Origin: Flagellimonas ochracea
Lineage (GTDB): Bacteria > Bacteroidota > Bacteroidia > Flavobacteriales > Flavobacteriaceae
DNA length: 64,000 bases
Assembly (NCBI RefSeq): GCF_009903685.1
Contig: NZ_JAAABI010000004.1
Span: 1 to 64,000 of the forward strand
Reading direction: 5' to 3'
Shown here: positions 43,994 through 52,385 of the stretch, piece after piece
Layout of the letters: each line of letters starts with the position of its first letter
How positions within the stretch are numbered: position 1 is the first letter of the stretch
Made by a program: the position numbers and the translations under genes
The notes under the pieces: generated by a model
Database searches by the model: none
Seen by the model: the letters and a program-made list of their open reading frames with translations, nothing else
What the model was told of the DNA's origin: nothing

Positions 43994-44001
43994 TATATTT
44001 G
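43994..44001 (+). promoter_or_regulatory. Promoter -7 box of the TerB-like gene
   Basis: TATATTTG fits TAnnTTTG and lies 18 bases before the ATG at 44020; this rules out a longer frame that opens at 43999 inside the box. Confidence 0.6.
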
Positions 44002-44019
44002 TGCCACAAATTTTTAAGT

Positions 44020-44442
44020 ATGCCCATAATTGATCTTTACGAGCACGGGGAAAAGCGAAAAGAGCTTGCCCATTTTGCTACTTTGGCAAGTTTGGCTGCC
44101 GTTGATGGAGAAATAAATGCCAAAGAGAAAGAGGTGTTGGATAAGTTTGCCTTTAAATTGAACATTACCGAGGACGAGTATAAAATGGTGATGAAGAAGG
44201 AAAACAAATATCCCATAGAAACTCCGCACAGTGGCGAAAAAAGGTTAAAGCGTTTGTTTGACTTTTTCCAAATAATTTTTTCCGACCACAGAATGGATGA
44301 CTTGGAACGGGCAATGGTAGAAAAATATGCTATTGCACTAGGTTTTCCTGCCAAACGCTCCCAAGAGATTATTGAGAAATCGGCTGCTATCTTTACTGGA
44401 AGAATAGACTTTGAGGATTATCAGCACCTCATGGAAAAATAG
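44020..44442 (+). CDS. TerB-like helical protein
   Basis: I use the ATG at 44020 because the promoter box covers the upstream TTG. The 139-residue helical protein has the FATLASLAAVDGEINAKEKEVLDKFAFKLNITEDEY and FSDHRMDDLERAMVEKYAIALGFPAKRSQEIIEKS halves of the TerB/DnaJ-associated fold, with a DGEI and DDLE acidic loop like those that bind metal in TerB. It is a single gene, convergent with fbp at 2 bases. It need not concern tellurite. Confidence 0.88.
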   Translation: MPIIDLYEHGEKRKELAHFATLASLAAVDGEINAKEKEVLDKFAFKLNITEDEYKMVMKKENKYPIETPHSGEKRLKRLFDFFQIIFSDHRMDDLERAMVEKYAIALGFPAKRSQEIIEKSAAIFTGRIDFEDYQHLMEK

Positions 44443-44444
44443 TA

Positions 44445-45449
44445 TCAGGACTGAATAAATTCCTCGACTTTTTCAACCATTTTTTTACTTCCGCAGAAAA
44501 AAGGCACCCGTTCGTGAAGTTCTTGGGGTACTATTTCCATTATGGGGCCAAATCCATCACTTGCTTTTCCGCCTGCCTGCTCTGCTAGGAAGGCCATGGG
44601 GTTGCACTCGTAAAGCAGCCTTAACTTACCGTTTTCAGCTACACTGCTCTTGGGATACATGTAAATGCCACCTTTAATCATATTTCGGTGAAAATCGGAA
44701 ACCAAGGAGCCAATATAACGTGAGGTGTAGGGCCTGTCTCCCTCTTCCATTTGGCAATATTTAATGTAGTCTTTCACTCCTTGTGGGAAATGGATGTAGT
44801 TTCCTTCATTAACCGAGTAAATTTTCCCGGTCTCGGGATATTGCATGTCGGGGTGGGATAAATAGAAAGTTCCTAACGCAGGATTCAACGTAAAACCATT
44901 AACTCCATTTCCGGTCGTATAAACCAACATGGTGGATGTGCCATAAATAATGTAACCTGCAGCTATCTGATTTTTTCCCGGTTGTAAAAAATCTTCAAGA
45001 GTTACGGGTGTACCCACTGGGGTAACTCTTCTATAAATCGAAAAAATGGTCCCCACAGATACGTTCACATCAATATTGGAGGACCCATCCAGGGGATCAA
45101 TAAGTACGATGTATTTGTTCTGATGGTTTTCGTCAAAACTATTGATGCTGATAAAATCATCTTCCTCTTCCGAAGCAATACCGCAAACAATTTCCCTATT
45201 TTTTAAGGTTTGAATGAATTTTTCATTGGCCAAAACATCCAATTTTTGCTGGTTTTCCCCCTGAATATTGGTGTCGCCCGCAGCTCCTATGATGTCCACG
45301 AGACCGGCTTTGTTCACTTCGTGGTTCACAACCTTGGCGGCCAAACGTATCCCATTGAGCAATCGGGAAAGCTCCCCTGACGTATACTGAAAAGCATCTT
45401 GATTAGCTATAATGAATTCACCTAGGGTAAGGTGCTGTTTTTCGAACAT
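44445..45449 (-). CDS. fbp: Fructose-1,6-bisphosphatase, class 1
   Basis: The enzyme hydrolyses fructose-1,6-bisphosphate in gluconeogenesis. At 334 residues it is of normal length. Conserved parts are [27 protein letters not shown] near residue 97, the Mg-binding signature [21 protein letters not shown] near 117 and the [24 protein letters not shown]-terminal segment near 272. It is a single gene, divergent from the GNAT-aspartokinase pair, and ends 2 bases from the TerB-like gene. Confidence 0.97.
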   Translation of the reverse strand: MFEKQHLTLGEFIIANQDAFQYTSGELSRLLNGIRLAAKVVNHEVNKAGLVDIIGAAGDTNIQGENQQKLDVLANEKFIQTLKNREIVCGIASEEEDDFISINSFDENHQNKYIVLIDPLDGSSNIDVNVSVGTIFSIYRRVTPVGTPVTLEDFLQPGKNQIAAGYIIYGTSTMLVYTTGNGVNGFTLNPALGTFYLSHPDMQYPETGKIYSVNEGNYIHFPQGVKDYIKYCQMEEGDRPYTSRYIGSLVSDFHRNMIKGGIYMYPKSSVAENGKLRLLYECNPMAFLAEQAGGKASDGFGPIMEIVPQELHERVPFFCGSKKMVEKVEEFIQS

Positions 45450-45532
45450 GGAAGGCTGTTTTATTTGTCCACAAATATCGGGGATTTTGTGAAACTACAA
45501 CGATTTCGAAGCGGCAAAGTTTTCTATATTTA

Positions 45533-45540
45533 TAACTTTG
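45533..45540 (+). promoter_or_regulatory. Promoter -7 box of the GNAT-aspartokinase unit
   Basis: TAACTTTG fits TAnnTTTG and lies 18 bases before the ATG at 45559; a TTG inside the box (45538) is therefore not the start. Confidence 0.55.
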
Positions 45541-45558
45541 TGTTCTATTTGTAACAAT

Positions 45559-46041
45559 ATGAAATTTTCAATCCGCGAAGCTCGGCCGGAAGATATGAAG
45601 CAAGTCTTGGCATTGATCCAACAACTGGCCGATTATGAAAAAGAACCTGATGCCGTAGAGGTGACCACAGAGAATTTGATCAGTGATGGTTTTGGTGAAA
45701 AACCCTTATTTCATTGTTTTGTGGCCGAAAGAGAACATAAAATCGTGGGTATGGCCTTGGTATACCCACGATATTCCACCTGGAAAGGTCCGGTACTCCA
45801 TCTAGAAGATTTGATTGTTACCGAGCCTATGCGGGGAAGTGGATTGGGCACAGCCCTTTTGGATGAAGTTGTAAAATACGGCAGCCGTTTGGGCGTTAAA
45901 AGAGTTGGCTGGGAAGTATTGGACTGGAACGAACCGGCTATTAAATTTTATGAAAGCAAAGGGGCCCAAGTGCTTCGGGACTGGGATGTGGTTCAACTGG
46001 ATGAAGAAGGAATTAAAACCTATATTGAAAGGATACGATAA
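45559..46041 (+). CDS. GNAT N-acetyltransferase (diamine-acetyltransferase-like)
   Basis: From the ATG at 45559 the product is 160 residues. It has the GNAT core: FSIREARPEDMKQVLALIQQLADYEKEPDAV at the start, LHLEDLIVTEPMRGSGLGTALLDEVVKYG (the acetyl-CoA-binding R/Q-x-x-G-x-G/A loop) near residue 83 and VGWEVLDWNEPAIKFYESKGAQ near 117. It resembles the spermidine/thialysine acetyltransferase (SAT2-like) branch, but the acceptor is not proven. The aspartokinase ATG follows its stop without a gap. Confidence 0.92.
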   Translation: MKFSIREARPEDMKQVLALIQQLADYEKEPDAVEVTTENLISDGFGEKPLFHCFVAEREHKIVGMALVYPRYSTWKGPVLHLEDLIVTEPMRGSGLGTALLDEVVKYGSRLGVKRVGWEVLDWNEPAIKFYESKGAQVLRDWDVVQLDEEGIKTYIERIR

Positions 46042-47292
46042 ATGAGAGTTTTTAAGTTTGGAGGGGCTTCGGTAAAGGATGCCGAGGCAGTTAGAAATGT
46101 GGTAAAGGTGTTGCAGGAAGTGGGCCATAAAGACACTTTGGTAATTATATCCGCCATGGGCAAGACTACCAATGCCATGGAAATGGTAGTGAAAGCCTAT
46201 TTTGAAGATAAGAGTGCACTATCAGGTGCATTACAGAAAGTTGTTGACTATCATAATACCATACTTTCAAATCTCTTCAATAACACAGGACACCCGGTTT
46301 ATGAACAAATAAAACTGCTTTTTGATGAGGTAAAGGGCTTTTTGGCATGGAACAAATCTCCAAAGTATGGTTTTGTATATGATCAGATCGTTGGGTACGG
46401 CGAGCTGCTCTCCTCAACAATTATATGCAATTACCTAAACGAGGTTGGACTTTCAAATACTTGGTTGGACGTACGCACCCTCATTAAAACAGATTCCAGT
46501 TATCGAGATGCACGGGTTAACTGGGAGCGCACCCAACAAGAAGTATCCCGAAGAGTGGATATGTCAAAACTGAACATTACCCAAGGTTTTTTGGGAAGTG
46601 ATGAGAACAACTTTACCACTACCTTGGGAAGGGAAGGGTCCGATTATAGTGCAGCTATTCTTGCTTATTGTCTTAATGCGGACTCGGTGACTATTTGGAA
46701 GGATGTTCCCGGTGTGTTGAATGCCGACCCAAGAAATTTTGACAAAGCGGAGTTACTTGATCAAATCTCTTATCGAGAAGCGATAGAATTGGCCTTTTAT
46801 GGTGCTTCCGTAATCCATCCCAAAACCCTTCAACCTTTACAACGAAAGGATATCCCTTTGCACGTAAAGTCCTTTTTAAATCCTTTGGGAGCTGGCACTA
46901 CGGTAGGTAAGGGTGTGGACATATTACCCAAAATACCGTGTTTTATCGTTAAAAAGAATCAGGTTTTGTTGAAATTGTCCTCCTTGGATTTTTCATTTAT
47001 TGTTGAAAACAATATCAGCGAAATTTTCAAGCTGTTCCATGATCATCGAATGAAAGTGGATTTAATCCAAAATTCCGCCATTAGTTTTTCAGTTTGCTTG
47101 GATAATAAGTTCAATGGTTTACAAGACATGCTCAACGAGTTGAAAAGAAAATTTAAGGTGGTCTGCCATGAAGATGTTTCCTTGTATACCATCCGCCATT
47201 TTGATGATAAATCTGTTCAATCATTACAAAATGGAAGGGCCGTTCTTGTGGAGCAACGGGGAAGGGAGACCATTCAGTTGGTAGTTAAATAG
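46042..47292 (+). CDS. Aspartate kinase, monofunctional
   Basis: Aspartokinase starts the synthesis of Lys, Thr and Met. The 416-residue protein begins with the kinase signature VFKFGGASV (residues 3-11), has TTLGREGSDYSAAILAYCL near 194 and WKDVPGVLNADPR near 219, and ends with tandem ACT regulatory modules from about 295 (KLSSLDFSFIVENNISEIFKLFHDHRMKVDLIQN). It is placed directly after the GNAT gene with stop and start adjacent, and is followed by an amino-acid-lipid acyltransferase. Confidence 0.95.
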   Translation: MRVFKFGGASVKDAEAVRNVVKVLQEVGHKDTLVIISAMGKTTNAMEMVVKAYFEDKSALSGALQKVVDYHNTILSNLFNNTGHPVYEQIKLLFDEVKGFLAWNKSPKYGFVYDQIVGYGELLSSTIICNYLNEVGLSNTWLDVRTLIKTDSSYRDARVNWERTQQEVSRRVDMSKLNITQGFLGSDENNFTTTLGREGSDYSAAILAYCLNADSVTIWKDVPGVLNADPRNFDKAELLDQISYREAIELAFYGASVIHPKTLQPLQRKDIPLHVKSFLNPLGAGTTVGKGVDILPKIPCFIVKKNQVLLKLSSLDFSFIVENNISEIFKLFHDHRMKVDLIQNSAISFSVCLDNKFNGLQDMLNELKRKFKVVCHEDVSLYTIRHFDDKSVQSLQNGRAVLVEQRGRETIQLVVK

Positions 47293-47358
47293 CCCAGTGA
47301 TTACGAGAGTCGGTAACTGTAATTTTCTATCTTTACAGCTACCTAATATTTATGCTTT

Positions 47359-49188
47359 ATGGGGTTGGTTTCTGCGAAAGAAGTGGCAAAGGTCATTCAT
47401 CTTGACAAATACGGTGTTTTTGGGACCTTCGTCGGATGGCTTTTGATGGTCGCCACCAAGATTACCTCCATCAACCGGTTCTACAATAAAAACAAAAACC
47501 TTCCGGGAACAGAGTTCTTGGACACCATTCTGGAACATTATGAAATTGATTTTGAAATTCCTGAAGAGGATTTGAAACGGCTTCCCAAATCAGGACCGTT
47601 TATCACAATAAGCAATCACCCCTTAGGAGGTATTGATGGTGTTCTTCTGTTGAAGTTGCTATTGAACGAACGAAGCGACTTTAAGATTATAGCCAATTTT
47701 CTACTGCATCGCATAGAGCCACTTAAGCCTTATATTATGCCGGTTAATCCTTTTGAAAGCCATAAGGATGCCAAGAACAGCATTGGGGGATTTAAAAATG
47801 CACTTACGCATTTGGGCCAAGGACATCCATTGGGTATTTTTCCAGCAGGGGAAGTGTCTACCTACAAAGATGGCAAGTTGGTAGTGGACCGTCCGTGGGA
47901 GGAAGCCGCACTTAAGCTAATTCGAAAAGCAGAAGTACCGGTGGTGCCCATTTACTTTCATGCACGGAACAGTCGTCTTTTTTATAGGTTATCAAAAATC
48001 AATGATGTCTTTAGAACAGCAAAACTTCCTTCAGAGCTGACCTCACAAAGCAGACGACCTATCAAGGTAAGGGTAGGACAACCCATTTCGGTAGAGGCAC
48101 AAAAAGAGGAAACAACTTTGGAATCTTTCACGGAGTTGCTACGTAAAAAAACCTACCTCCTGGCCAATGTATACGAGAAGGAACGCTTGATAGATATGGT
48201 GCCCACTACCATCAAAATTCCAAAACCCCCCAAAAAAATAGCTACCGCTGTAAACAGCAAAGTCTTAGAGGGCGAAATTGAAAGGCTTCGCGAGAAGGAT
48301 TGTAGAATGCTTCAAAGCAAGAATTATGAGGTGTATCTCGCTCAAGAACAAGATATGCCGTTCATCTTGAAAGAAATAGGAAGACAACGTGAAGTCACTT
48401 TTCGAGAAGTGGGCGAGGGAACCAACAATGCCATAGATTTGGACAAGTTTGATTCGTACTATCACCATCTTTTTCTTTGGGACGATGCCGAGAAGACCAT
48501 TGTTGGGGCCTATCGAATGGGACTTGGTTCAGAGATATTCAAAAAGTATGGTATAGATGGCTTTTATCTTCAGGATCTTTTTCGTTTTGAGCCTGAGCTC
48601 TATGGAATGATGGAGAAGTCCATTGAAATGGGAAGGGCTTACATCGTTAAAGAATATCAGCAAAAACCAATGCCCCTGTTTTTATTGTGGAAAGGAATTG
48701 TACATACTACCTTACGGCATCCAGAGCATAAATATCTAATTGGGGGAGTAAGCATCAGTAACCAGTTTTCCAATTTTTCAAAGTCGTTGATGATCGAGTT
48801 CATGAAATCCAATTATTGGGATCCTTATGTGGCACAGTACATCCGACCAAAGAAAGAGTTCAAAGTAAAATTGACCGATGCGGACAAGGAATTTGTTTTT
48901 GATGAGACCCAGGCCGATTTGAACAAGTTTGACAAATTGATCAGCGAGGTTGAGCCTGGAAGTCTTCGATTGCCCGTTTTGATAAAAAAATACATCAAAC
49001 AGAACGCAAAAGTTGTGGCATTCAACGTGGATCCCCTATTTAACAATTCGGTGGATGGATTGATGTACATTAAAATAGCGGACCTACCCGAAAGCACGGT
49101 AAAACCGGTAATGGAAGAATTCCAAGCGGAGTTGGAACGGAAAATGGCAGAGGGAACTCAAGGAGCTGCAAAAGAACAAGATCAATAA
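47359..49188 (+). CDS. PlsC-GNAT fusion, OlsF-type amino-acid lipid synthase
   Basis: The 609-residue protein joins two acyltransferase domains. The N-terminal half is PlsC-like with the acyltransferase motif ISNHPLGGIDG near residue 81 (NH..xD), FPAGEVST near 158 and VPIYFHARNS. The C-terminal half (from about 310) has GNAT-type VGAYRMGLGSEIFKKYGIDGFYLQDLF and EMGRAYIVKEYQQ elements like OlsB. In Flavobacterium and Serratia such OlsF fusions make ornithine lipids by N- then O-acylation; glycine or serine-glycine lipid synthesis is equally possible. It ends 4 bases from the convergent arsC. Confidence 0.88.
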   Translation: MGLVSAKEVAKVIHLDKYGVFGTFVGWLLMVATKITSINRFYNKNKNLPGTEFLDTILEHYEIDFEIPEEDLKRLPKSGPFITISNHPLGGIDGVLLLKLLLNERSDFKIIANFLLHRIEPLKPYIMPVNPFESHKDAKNSIGGFKNALTHLGQGHPLGIFPAGEVSTYKDGKLVVDRPWEEAALKLIRKAEVPVVPIYFHARNSRLFYRLSKINDVFRTAKLPSELTSQSRRPIKVRVGQPISVEAQKEETTLESFTELLRKKTYLLANVYEKERLIDMVPTTIKIPKPPKKIATAVNSKVLEGEIERLREKDCRMLQSKNYEVYLAQEQDMPFILKEIGRQREVTFREVGEGTNNAIDLDKFDSYYHHLFLWDDAEKTIVGAYRMGLGSEIFKKYGIDGFYLQDLFRFEPELYGMMEKSIEMGRAYIVKEYQQKPMPLFLLWKGIVHTTLRHPEHKYLIGGVSISNQFSNFSKSLMIEFMKSNYWDPYVAQYIRPKKEFKVKLTDADKEFVFDETQADLNKFDKLISEVEPGSLRLPVLIKKYIKQNAKVVAFNVDPLFNNSVDGLMYIKIADLPESTVKPVMEEFQAELERKMAEGTQGAAKEQDQ

Positions 49189-49192
49189 TTGA

Positions 49193-49615
49193 TCAGTTCA
49201 CCAATTCCTCTTTTACAAAATCATGGCAAAACTCCTTTATCTCATCACGTGTTTTCGTAAAGGCAGCATGCCTTTCTTCAGCAGTACCGGAAACCTTTGA
49301 TGGATCCCTGAAATTTTGATGGATGCGCTGTGCGTTCTCGGCCTGAATAAAAGGGCAGTTTTCTTTGGCATGGTCGCACACTGTTATAATATAGTTCCAA
49401 TCAATGCCTTCATACTCGTCTATATGGTTGGAGGTATGTTTTGAGATATCCACCCCATCTTCTTTCATGATTGCGACCGCATCAGGGTTAAGCCCGTGGG
49501 TTTCAATCCCTGCGCTATAAATTTTGGCCAAGGTATCTTGAAAATGGTTTAAGTAGCCATGGGCCATTTGGCTTCGGCAAGAGTTGCCTGTGCAGAGCAC
49601 CAATATGTTTTTCAT
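49193..49615 (-). CDS. arsC: Arsenate reductase, low-molecular-weight phosphatase type
   Basis: The 140-residue thioredoxin-type enzyme has the P-loop CTGNSCRS with catalytic Cys8, and the second pair of Cys at about 82 and 89 (ITVCDHAKENC), which form the disulfide relay. The DPS loop (FRDPSKVSG) is near 103. It reduces arsenate to arsenite. It is the last gene of the four-gene ars unit. There is no arsenite efflux gene in the window. Confidence 0.95.
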   Translation of the reverse strand: MKNILVLCTGNSCRSQMAHGYLNHFQDTLAKIYSAGIETHGLNPDAVAIMKEDGVDISKHTSNHIDEYEGIDWNYIITVCDHAKENCPFIQAENAQRIHQNFRDPSKVSGTAEERHAAFTKTRDEIKEFCHDFVKEELVN

Positions 49616-49638
49616 AGTTCGTTTTGTTCGATTTTTGA

Positions 49639-50130
49639 TTAGTCCACCCCGATGTTGTTACTTCTTTTTTCAAAAAGTAGGTTGTCTTTCCAGACCCCGT
49701 GTATTTTGCCTACATGTTCGCGCTTTCCAATATAGCGAAAACCCATGGTCTCATGTAGTTTGATACTACCTTCATTTTCTGGAAATATACCCGATTGGAT
49801 GGTCCAAAACCCTGCCGCTTCGCTTTCGGATATGAGTCTTTCCATAAGGGCATTTCCAACCCCTTTTCCACGACTTCTCGCACCCACGTAAATACTTACT
49901 TCTCCTACGCCTCCGTAAACACATCTACTTGAAACAGGCGAAAGGGCAGCCCATCCTAAAATAATACCGTTTTCCTCAGCTACCAAGCGGCAGGAAGCGA
50001 CATGGGCAGAGTCCCAAACCTCAAAAGTAGGAGCCGCAGTTTCAAAAGTAGCAAAACCAGTAGCTATGCCTTCTTCATAAATTTGGGAAACCTGTTCCCA
50101 ATCCGTTATTTTCATTGACCGAATTTCCAT
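49639..50130 (-). CDS. GNAT acetyltransferase of the ars operon (PAT/ArsN1-like)
   Basis: The 163-residue enzyme has IRSMKITDWEQVSQIYEEGIATGFATFET at the start and GGVGEVSIYVGARSRGKGVGNALMERLI near residue 73, like phosphinothricin acetyltransferases. In ars clusters such enzymes (ArsN1) acetylate arsenical phosphinothricin analogues; whether this one does is inference from context. It lies between the DUF6428 and arsC genes. Confidence 0.92.
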   Translation of the reverse strand: MEIRSMKITDWEQVSQIYEEGIATGFATFETAAPTFEVWDSAHVASCRLVAEENGIILGWAALSPVSSRCVYGGVGEVSIYVGARSRGKGVGNALMERLISESEAAGFWTIQSGIFPENEGSIKLHETMGFRYIGKREHVGKIHGVWKDNLLFEKRSNNIGVD

Positions 50131-50139
50131 TTGGGCAAA

Positions 50140-50628
50140 TTAACAACATCCACTTTCTGGGGAACAACAGGCAGAGGCTTCTTTTTCCTGTTTTGGAGTA
50201 ACATCACAGGTCTCTTTTGCTTTGCAATCCGTTTTTTCAATGGCCAATTTTATGGTCAAATTGTTTTGATCCATGCTGAAGTCATCCACAAAAAGTTGAG
50301 CGGTGTGGAAGTTGGCATTACTATATTCAAACTTGATTTCGGCATCGCTGACCATAGGTTTTATTGCGTCAACTCTGTCCAAAATACTTAGTGCTTTGTG
50401 CACTGACATGTATTCTGTCTTATCCTTTTCTTTTGGACTTTCCCAAAGCTGTACAACCGTTTCTTTCCAAAAGTCGGTGCCCGCTCCGCAATCTACCGAG
50501 TCTACGGTGATATTTTTAACTTCGGTTATATGATAGTTTGCACCCACCAATTTGCCTTCAGCGTATTCAAAAAGAAGATTTTTCTCTTGGTGTTGTTTTA
50601 ATACTGATAAAAGTTCTGCGGTTTTCAT
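50140..50628 (-). CDS. DUF6428 family protein, ars-associated
   Basis: The ATG at 50628, three bases after the arsR stop, is used; a TTG further upstream would overlap arsR. The 162-residue protein has a beta-alpha body (LSVLKQHQEKNLLFEYAEGKLVGANYHITEV...) and ends in CDVTPKQEKEASACCSPESGCC, a Cys-rich tail with CC-x5-CC that could bind arsenite or another metal. The family is restricted to ars operons of Bacteroidota in my knowledge. Role unknown. Confidence 0.88.
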   Translation of the reverse strand: MKTAELLSVLKQHQEKNLLFEYAEGKLVGANYHITEVKNITVDSVDCGAGTDFWKETVVQLWESPKEKDKTEYMSVHKALSILDRVDAIKPMVSDAEIKFEYSNANFHTAQLFVDDFSMDQNNLTIKLAIEKTDCKAKETCDVTPKQEKEASACCSPESGCC

Positions 50629-50630
50629 GA

Positions 50631-50954
50631 CTAACAGCAATTAAGATTTATATTGGTAAAAAATTTATTAAAAGATTGTTGCAATTCCTCCCAGCGTTCT
50701 TCGTCAATACAATAACAAAGATTCTTGCCTTCAAAAGTTCCCTTTAAAAGCCCAATTTTTTTTATTTCGTTCAAATGTTGGGAAATAGTGGGCTGGGCCA
50801 AACCGATAACATCCACCAAATCGTTACAGATACAGCTATCCTGTCTACTTATATACTCCAGAATGGCGATGCGGGCTGGATGGGCCAAAACCTTGGCTGC
50901 TTGTGCCAGTTCATTTTGTGATATGGAAAACAATTGTGTTTTGGAGACTCCCAA
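50631..50954 (-). CDS. arsR: ArsR-family arsenic-responsive repressor
   Basis: The 107-residue winged-helix protein starts with TTG at 50954, as the family's conserved opening (GVSKTQLFSISQNELAQAAKVLAHPARIAI) begins there. The Cys pair in SRQDSCICNDL near residue 41 is the metal site, DLVDVIGLAQPTISQHLNEIKKIGLL the recognition helix. It heads the ars unit and an ATATTGCAATAT palindrome lies 20 bases upstream. Confidence 0.93.
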   Translation of the reverse strand: MGVSKTQLFSISQNELAQAAKVLAHPARIAILEYISRQDSCICNDLVDVIGLAQPTISQHLNEIKKIGLLKGTFEGKNLCYCIDEERWEELQQSFNKFFTNINLNCC

Positions 50955-50973
50955 AGCCTGTGATTTTATTTTT

Positions 50974-50985
50974 ATATTGCAATAT
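50974..50985 (-). promoter_or_regulatory. Putative ArsR operator
   Basis: A perfect 12-base palindrome, ATATTGCAATAT, lies 20 bases before the arsR start codon in an A/T-rich promoter region. ArsR-family repressors bind such dyads. No consensus -7 box is clear next to it. Confidence 0.55.
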
Positions 50986-51004
50986 TACGATAATATGAGT
51001 AAAT

Positions 51005-51040
51005 AAAAAAAGCCAGAGTAGTTTTTTCTCTGACTTTTTT
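51005..51040. terminator. Bidirectional terminator between arsR and the DUF4870-like gene
   Basis: AGCCAGAG (51011-51018) and CTCTGACT (51028-51035) form a stem with one mismatch, flanked by seven A on one side and six T on the other. On the minus strand it follows the DUF4870-like gene. Confidence 0.75.
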
Positions 51041-51045
51041 GATTT

Positions 51046-51486
51046 TTATAGGCTTTTAAACCAGTTTTGAAAATACTCTCCAACCCAAAATACAGGTTTT
51101 TTATTTCCATTGATGGCACCCACAAGACTAATGATCCACAGAATAAGTGGAAATATCCAACCTACAAGATTTATTACAGGAATGATTCCCAATACAAATC
51201 CTACCAGGATGATACCTAACACTTGCCTAATATAAAATGAGCCCAGCTCGGTTTTGTTGCTGCTGTTCATGATGATGGCAATAATCCATCCAATCAATGT
51301 TAAATGCGCAATAATGGCGACGGTTTTTCCACTTTCGGGATTTTTTGGGTCGAAAGCGTCTTTTACATCCTCCTTAAAATCCTGAGCAGCTTCTTTGGCT
51401 TCTTCAGCCGCATCTTTTGCAGCTTCTTTTGCTTTGTCAAAAGCTTCTTCGGCTTTATCCCCTAAGTCTTTTTTTTCTTCGGACAT
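51046..51486 (-). CDS. DUF4870-like membrane protein with helical acidic N-terminus
   Basis: Residues 1-48 are a Lys/Glu/Ala-rich amphipathic helix (EEKKDLGDKAEEAFDKAKEAAKDAA...), resembling CsbD or LEA-like stress peptides. From about 55, three membrane segments follow (KTVAIIAHLTLIGWIIAIIM, VLGIILVGFVLGIIPVINLVGW, IFPLILWIISLVGAINGN), matching the DUF4870 pattern. Function unknown; a membrane-stress role is inference. Confidence 0.88.
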   Translation of the reverse strand: MSEEKKDLGDKAEEAFDKAKEAAKDAAEEAKEAAQDFKEDVKDAFDPKNPESGKTVAIIAHLTLIGWIIAIIMNSSNKTELGSFYIRQVLGIILVGFVLGIIPVINLVGWIFPLILWIISLVGAINGNKKPVFWVGEYFQNWFKSL

Positions 51487-51536
51487 TGTTTTAATGTGTT
51501 GGTTAACAAGCCTAAATGTAGCAAATAATTCAATAT

Positions 51537-51923
51537 TTATAGAAAAGCTTTATCAACAGGCTCCCAGAGTTCTATTTTATTGCCTTCGGGGTCCATGATG
51601 TAACCAAACTTACCATAGTCATATTCCTGTATATCACCAACAACACTAACTCCTTCTTTTGTCAATACCTCCAAGAGTTCAACCAAATTTTCCACCCTAA
51701 AATTCATCATGAACTGTTTTTTGCTGGGCTCAAAATAGGTGGTATCTTCTTTAAAGGGGCTCCATTGAGTGGAACAGTCGTTTCCCTCCATGTCTTTCCA
51801 CCAGAAAGTACAACCGTATTCATCTGTGTTTAGACCCAAATGGTCTCTGTACCAATCTTTTATTTTACCGGGATTTTTGGTCTTAAAGAAAAACCCTCCG
51901 ATTCCTGTTACTCTTTTTTTCAT
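51537..51923 (-). CDS. VOC family (glyoxalase-like) protein
   Basis: The 128-residue protein has a typical VOC opening (VTGIGGFFFKTKNPGKIKDWYRDHLGL) and end (IMDPEGNKIELWEP), with Glu and His metal-ligand positions. Its substrate is unknown. It overlaps the DUF1801 gene by 4 bases and is the last gene of a small unit with it. Confidence 0.9.
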   Translation of the reverse strand: MKKRVTGIGGFFFKTKNPGKIKDWYRDHLGLNTDEYGCTFWWKDMEGNDCSTQWSPFKEDTTYFEPSKKQFMMNFRVENLVELLEVLTKEGVSVVGDIQEYDYGKFGYIMDPEGNKIELWEPVDKAFL

Positions 51924-52378
51924 GATTTTTTAATGTTTTTTTCATAAAGTGAAATCCAATTTTCGGGAGTCATTTTTTGGCAAAGTTCCCCAATAAGCGC
52001 ATAGGGAATGTTGTTGACGTTCTTAAATCTGATACAGCTTTTGCCCATATCCAGTTTGGTTTTTACGTGCTTGGGGTATTCTGCTACGAACCAATTATAC
52101 AAGTTTTTATCTGCATAAATACCGGAATGGTACACGGCTACAAAATTCTTTTGTGAGGCTATATTTATAAAGGGTAAAGGCAATTTTGGACTGCAATGGT
52201 AACCATCAGGGTAAAGCGAATGGGGTACCACATAGCCAATCATGTTGTAACTGATGCACTCTTGAAAACCTTTGGGAAGGTTATTTTTCACCGTTTCTCT
52301 CAACTTGGAAACAGCCCCTTGGCGGTCTTCCGGAAGTTTCTCAATGTATTTGTCCGGGGTCTTTGCATCAATGGTCAT
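51920..52378 (-). CDS. DUF1801 family protein
   Basis: The 152-residue protein has the YdhG/DUF1801 signature: YIEKLPEDRQGAVSKLRETVKNNLPKGFQECISYNMIGYVV near the start and SCIRFKNVNNIPYALIGELCQKM near the end. Family members have an iron-chaperone-like (frataxin-like) fold; function is not established. Its stop overlaps the VOC gene by 4 bases, and DUF4199 lies 7 bases upstream. Confidence 0.9.
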   Translation of the reverse strand: MTIDAKTPDKYIEKLPEDRQGAVSKLRETVKNNLPKGFQECISYNMIGYVVPHSLYPDGYHCSPKLPLPFINIASQKNFVAVYHSGIYADKNLYNWFVAEYPKHVKTKLDMGKSCIRFKNVNNIPYALIGELCQKMTPENWISLYEKNIKKS

Positions 52379-52385
52379 AGCCTAA

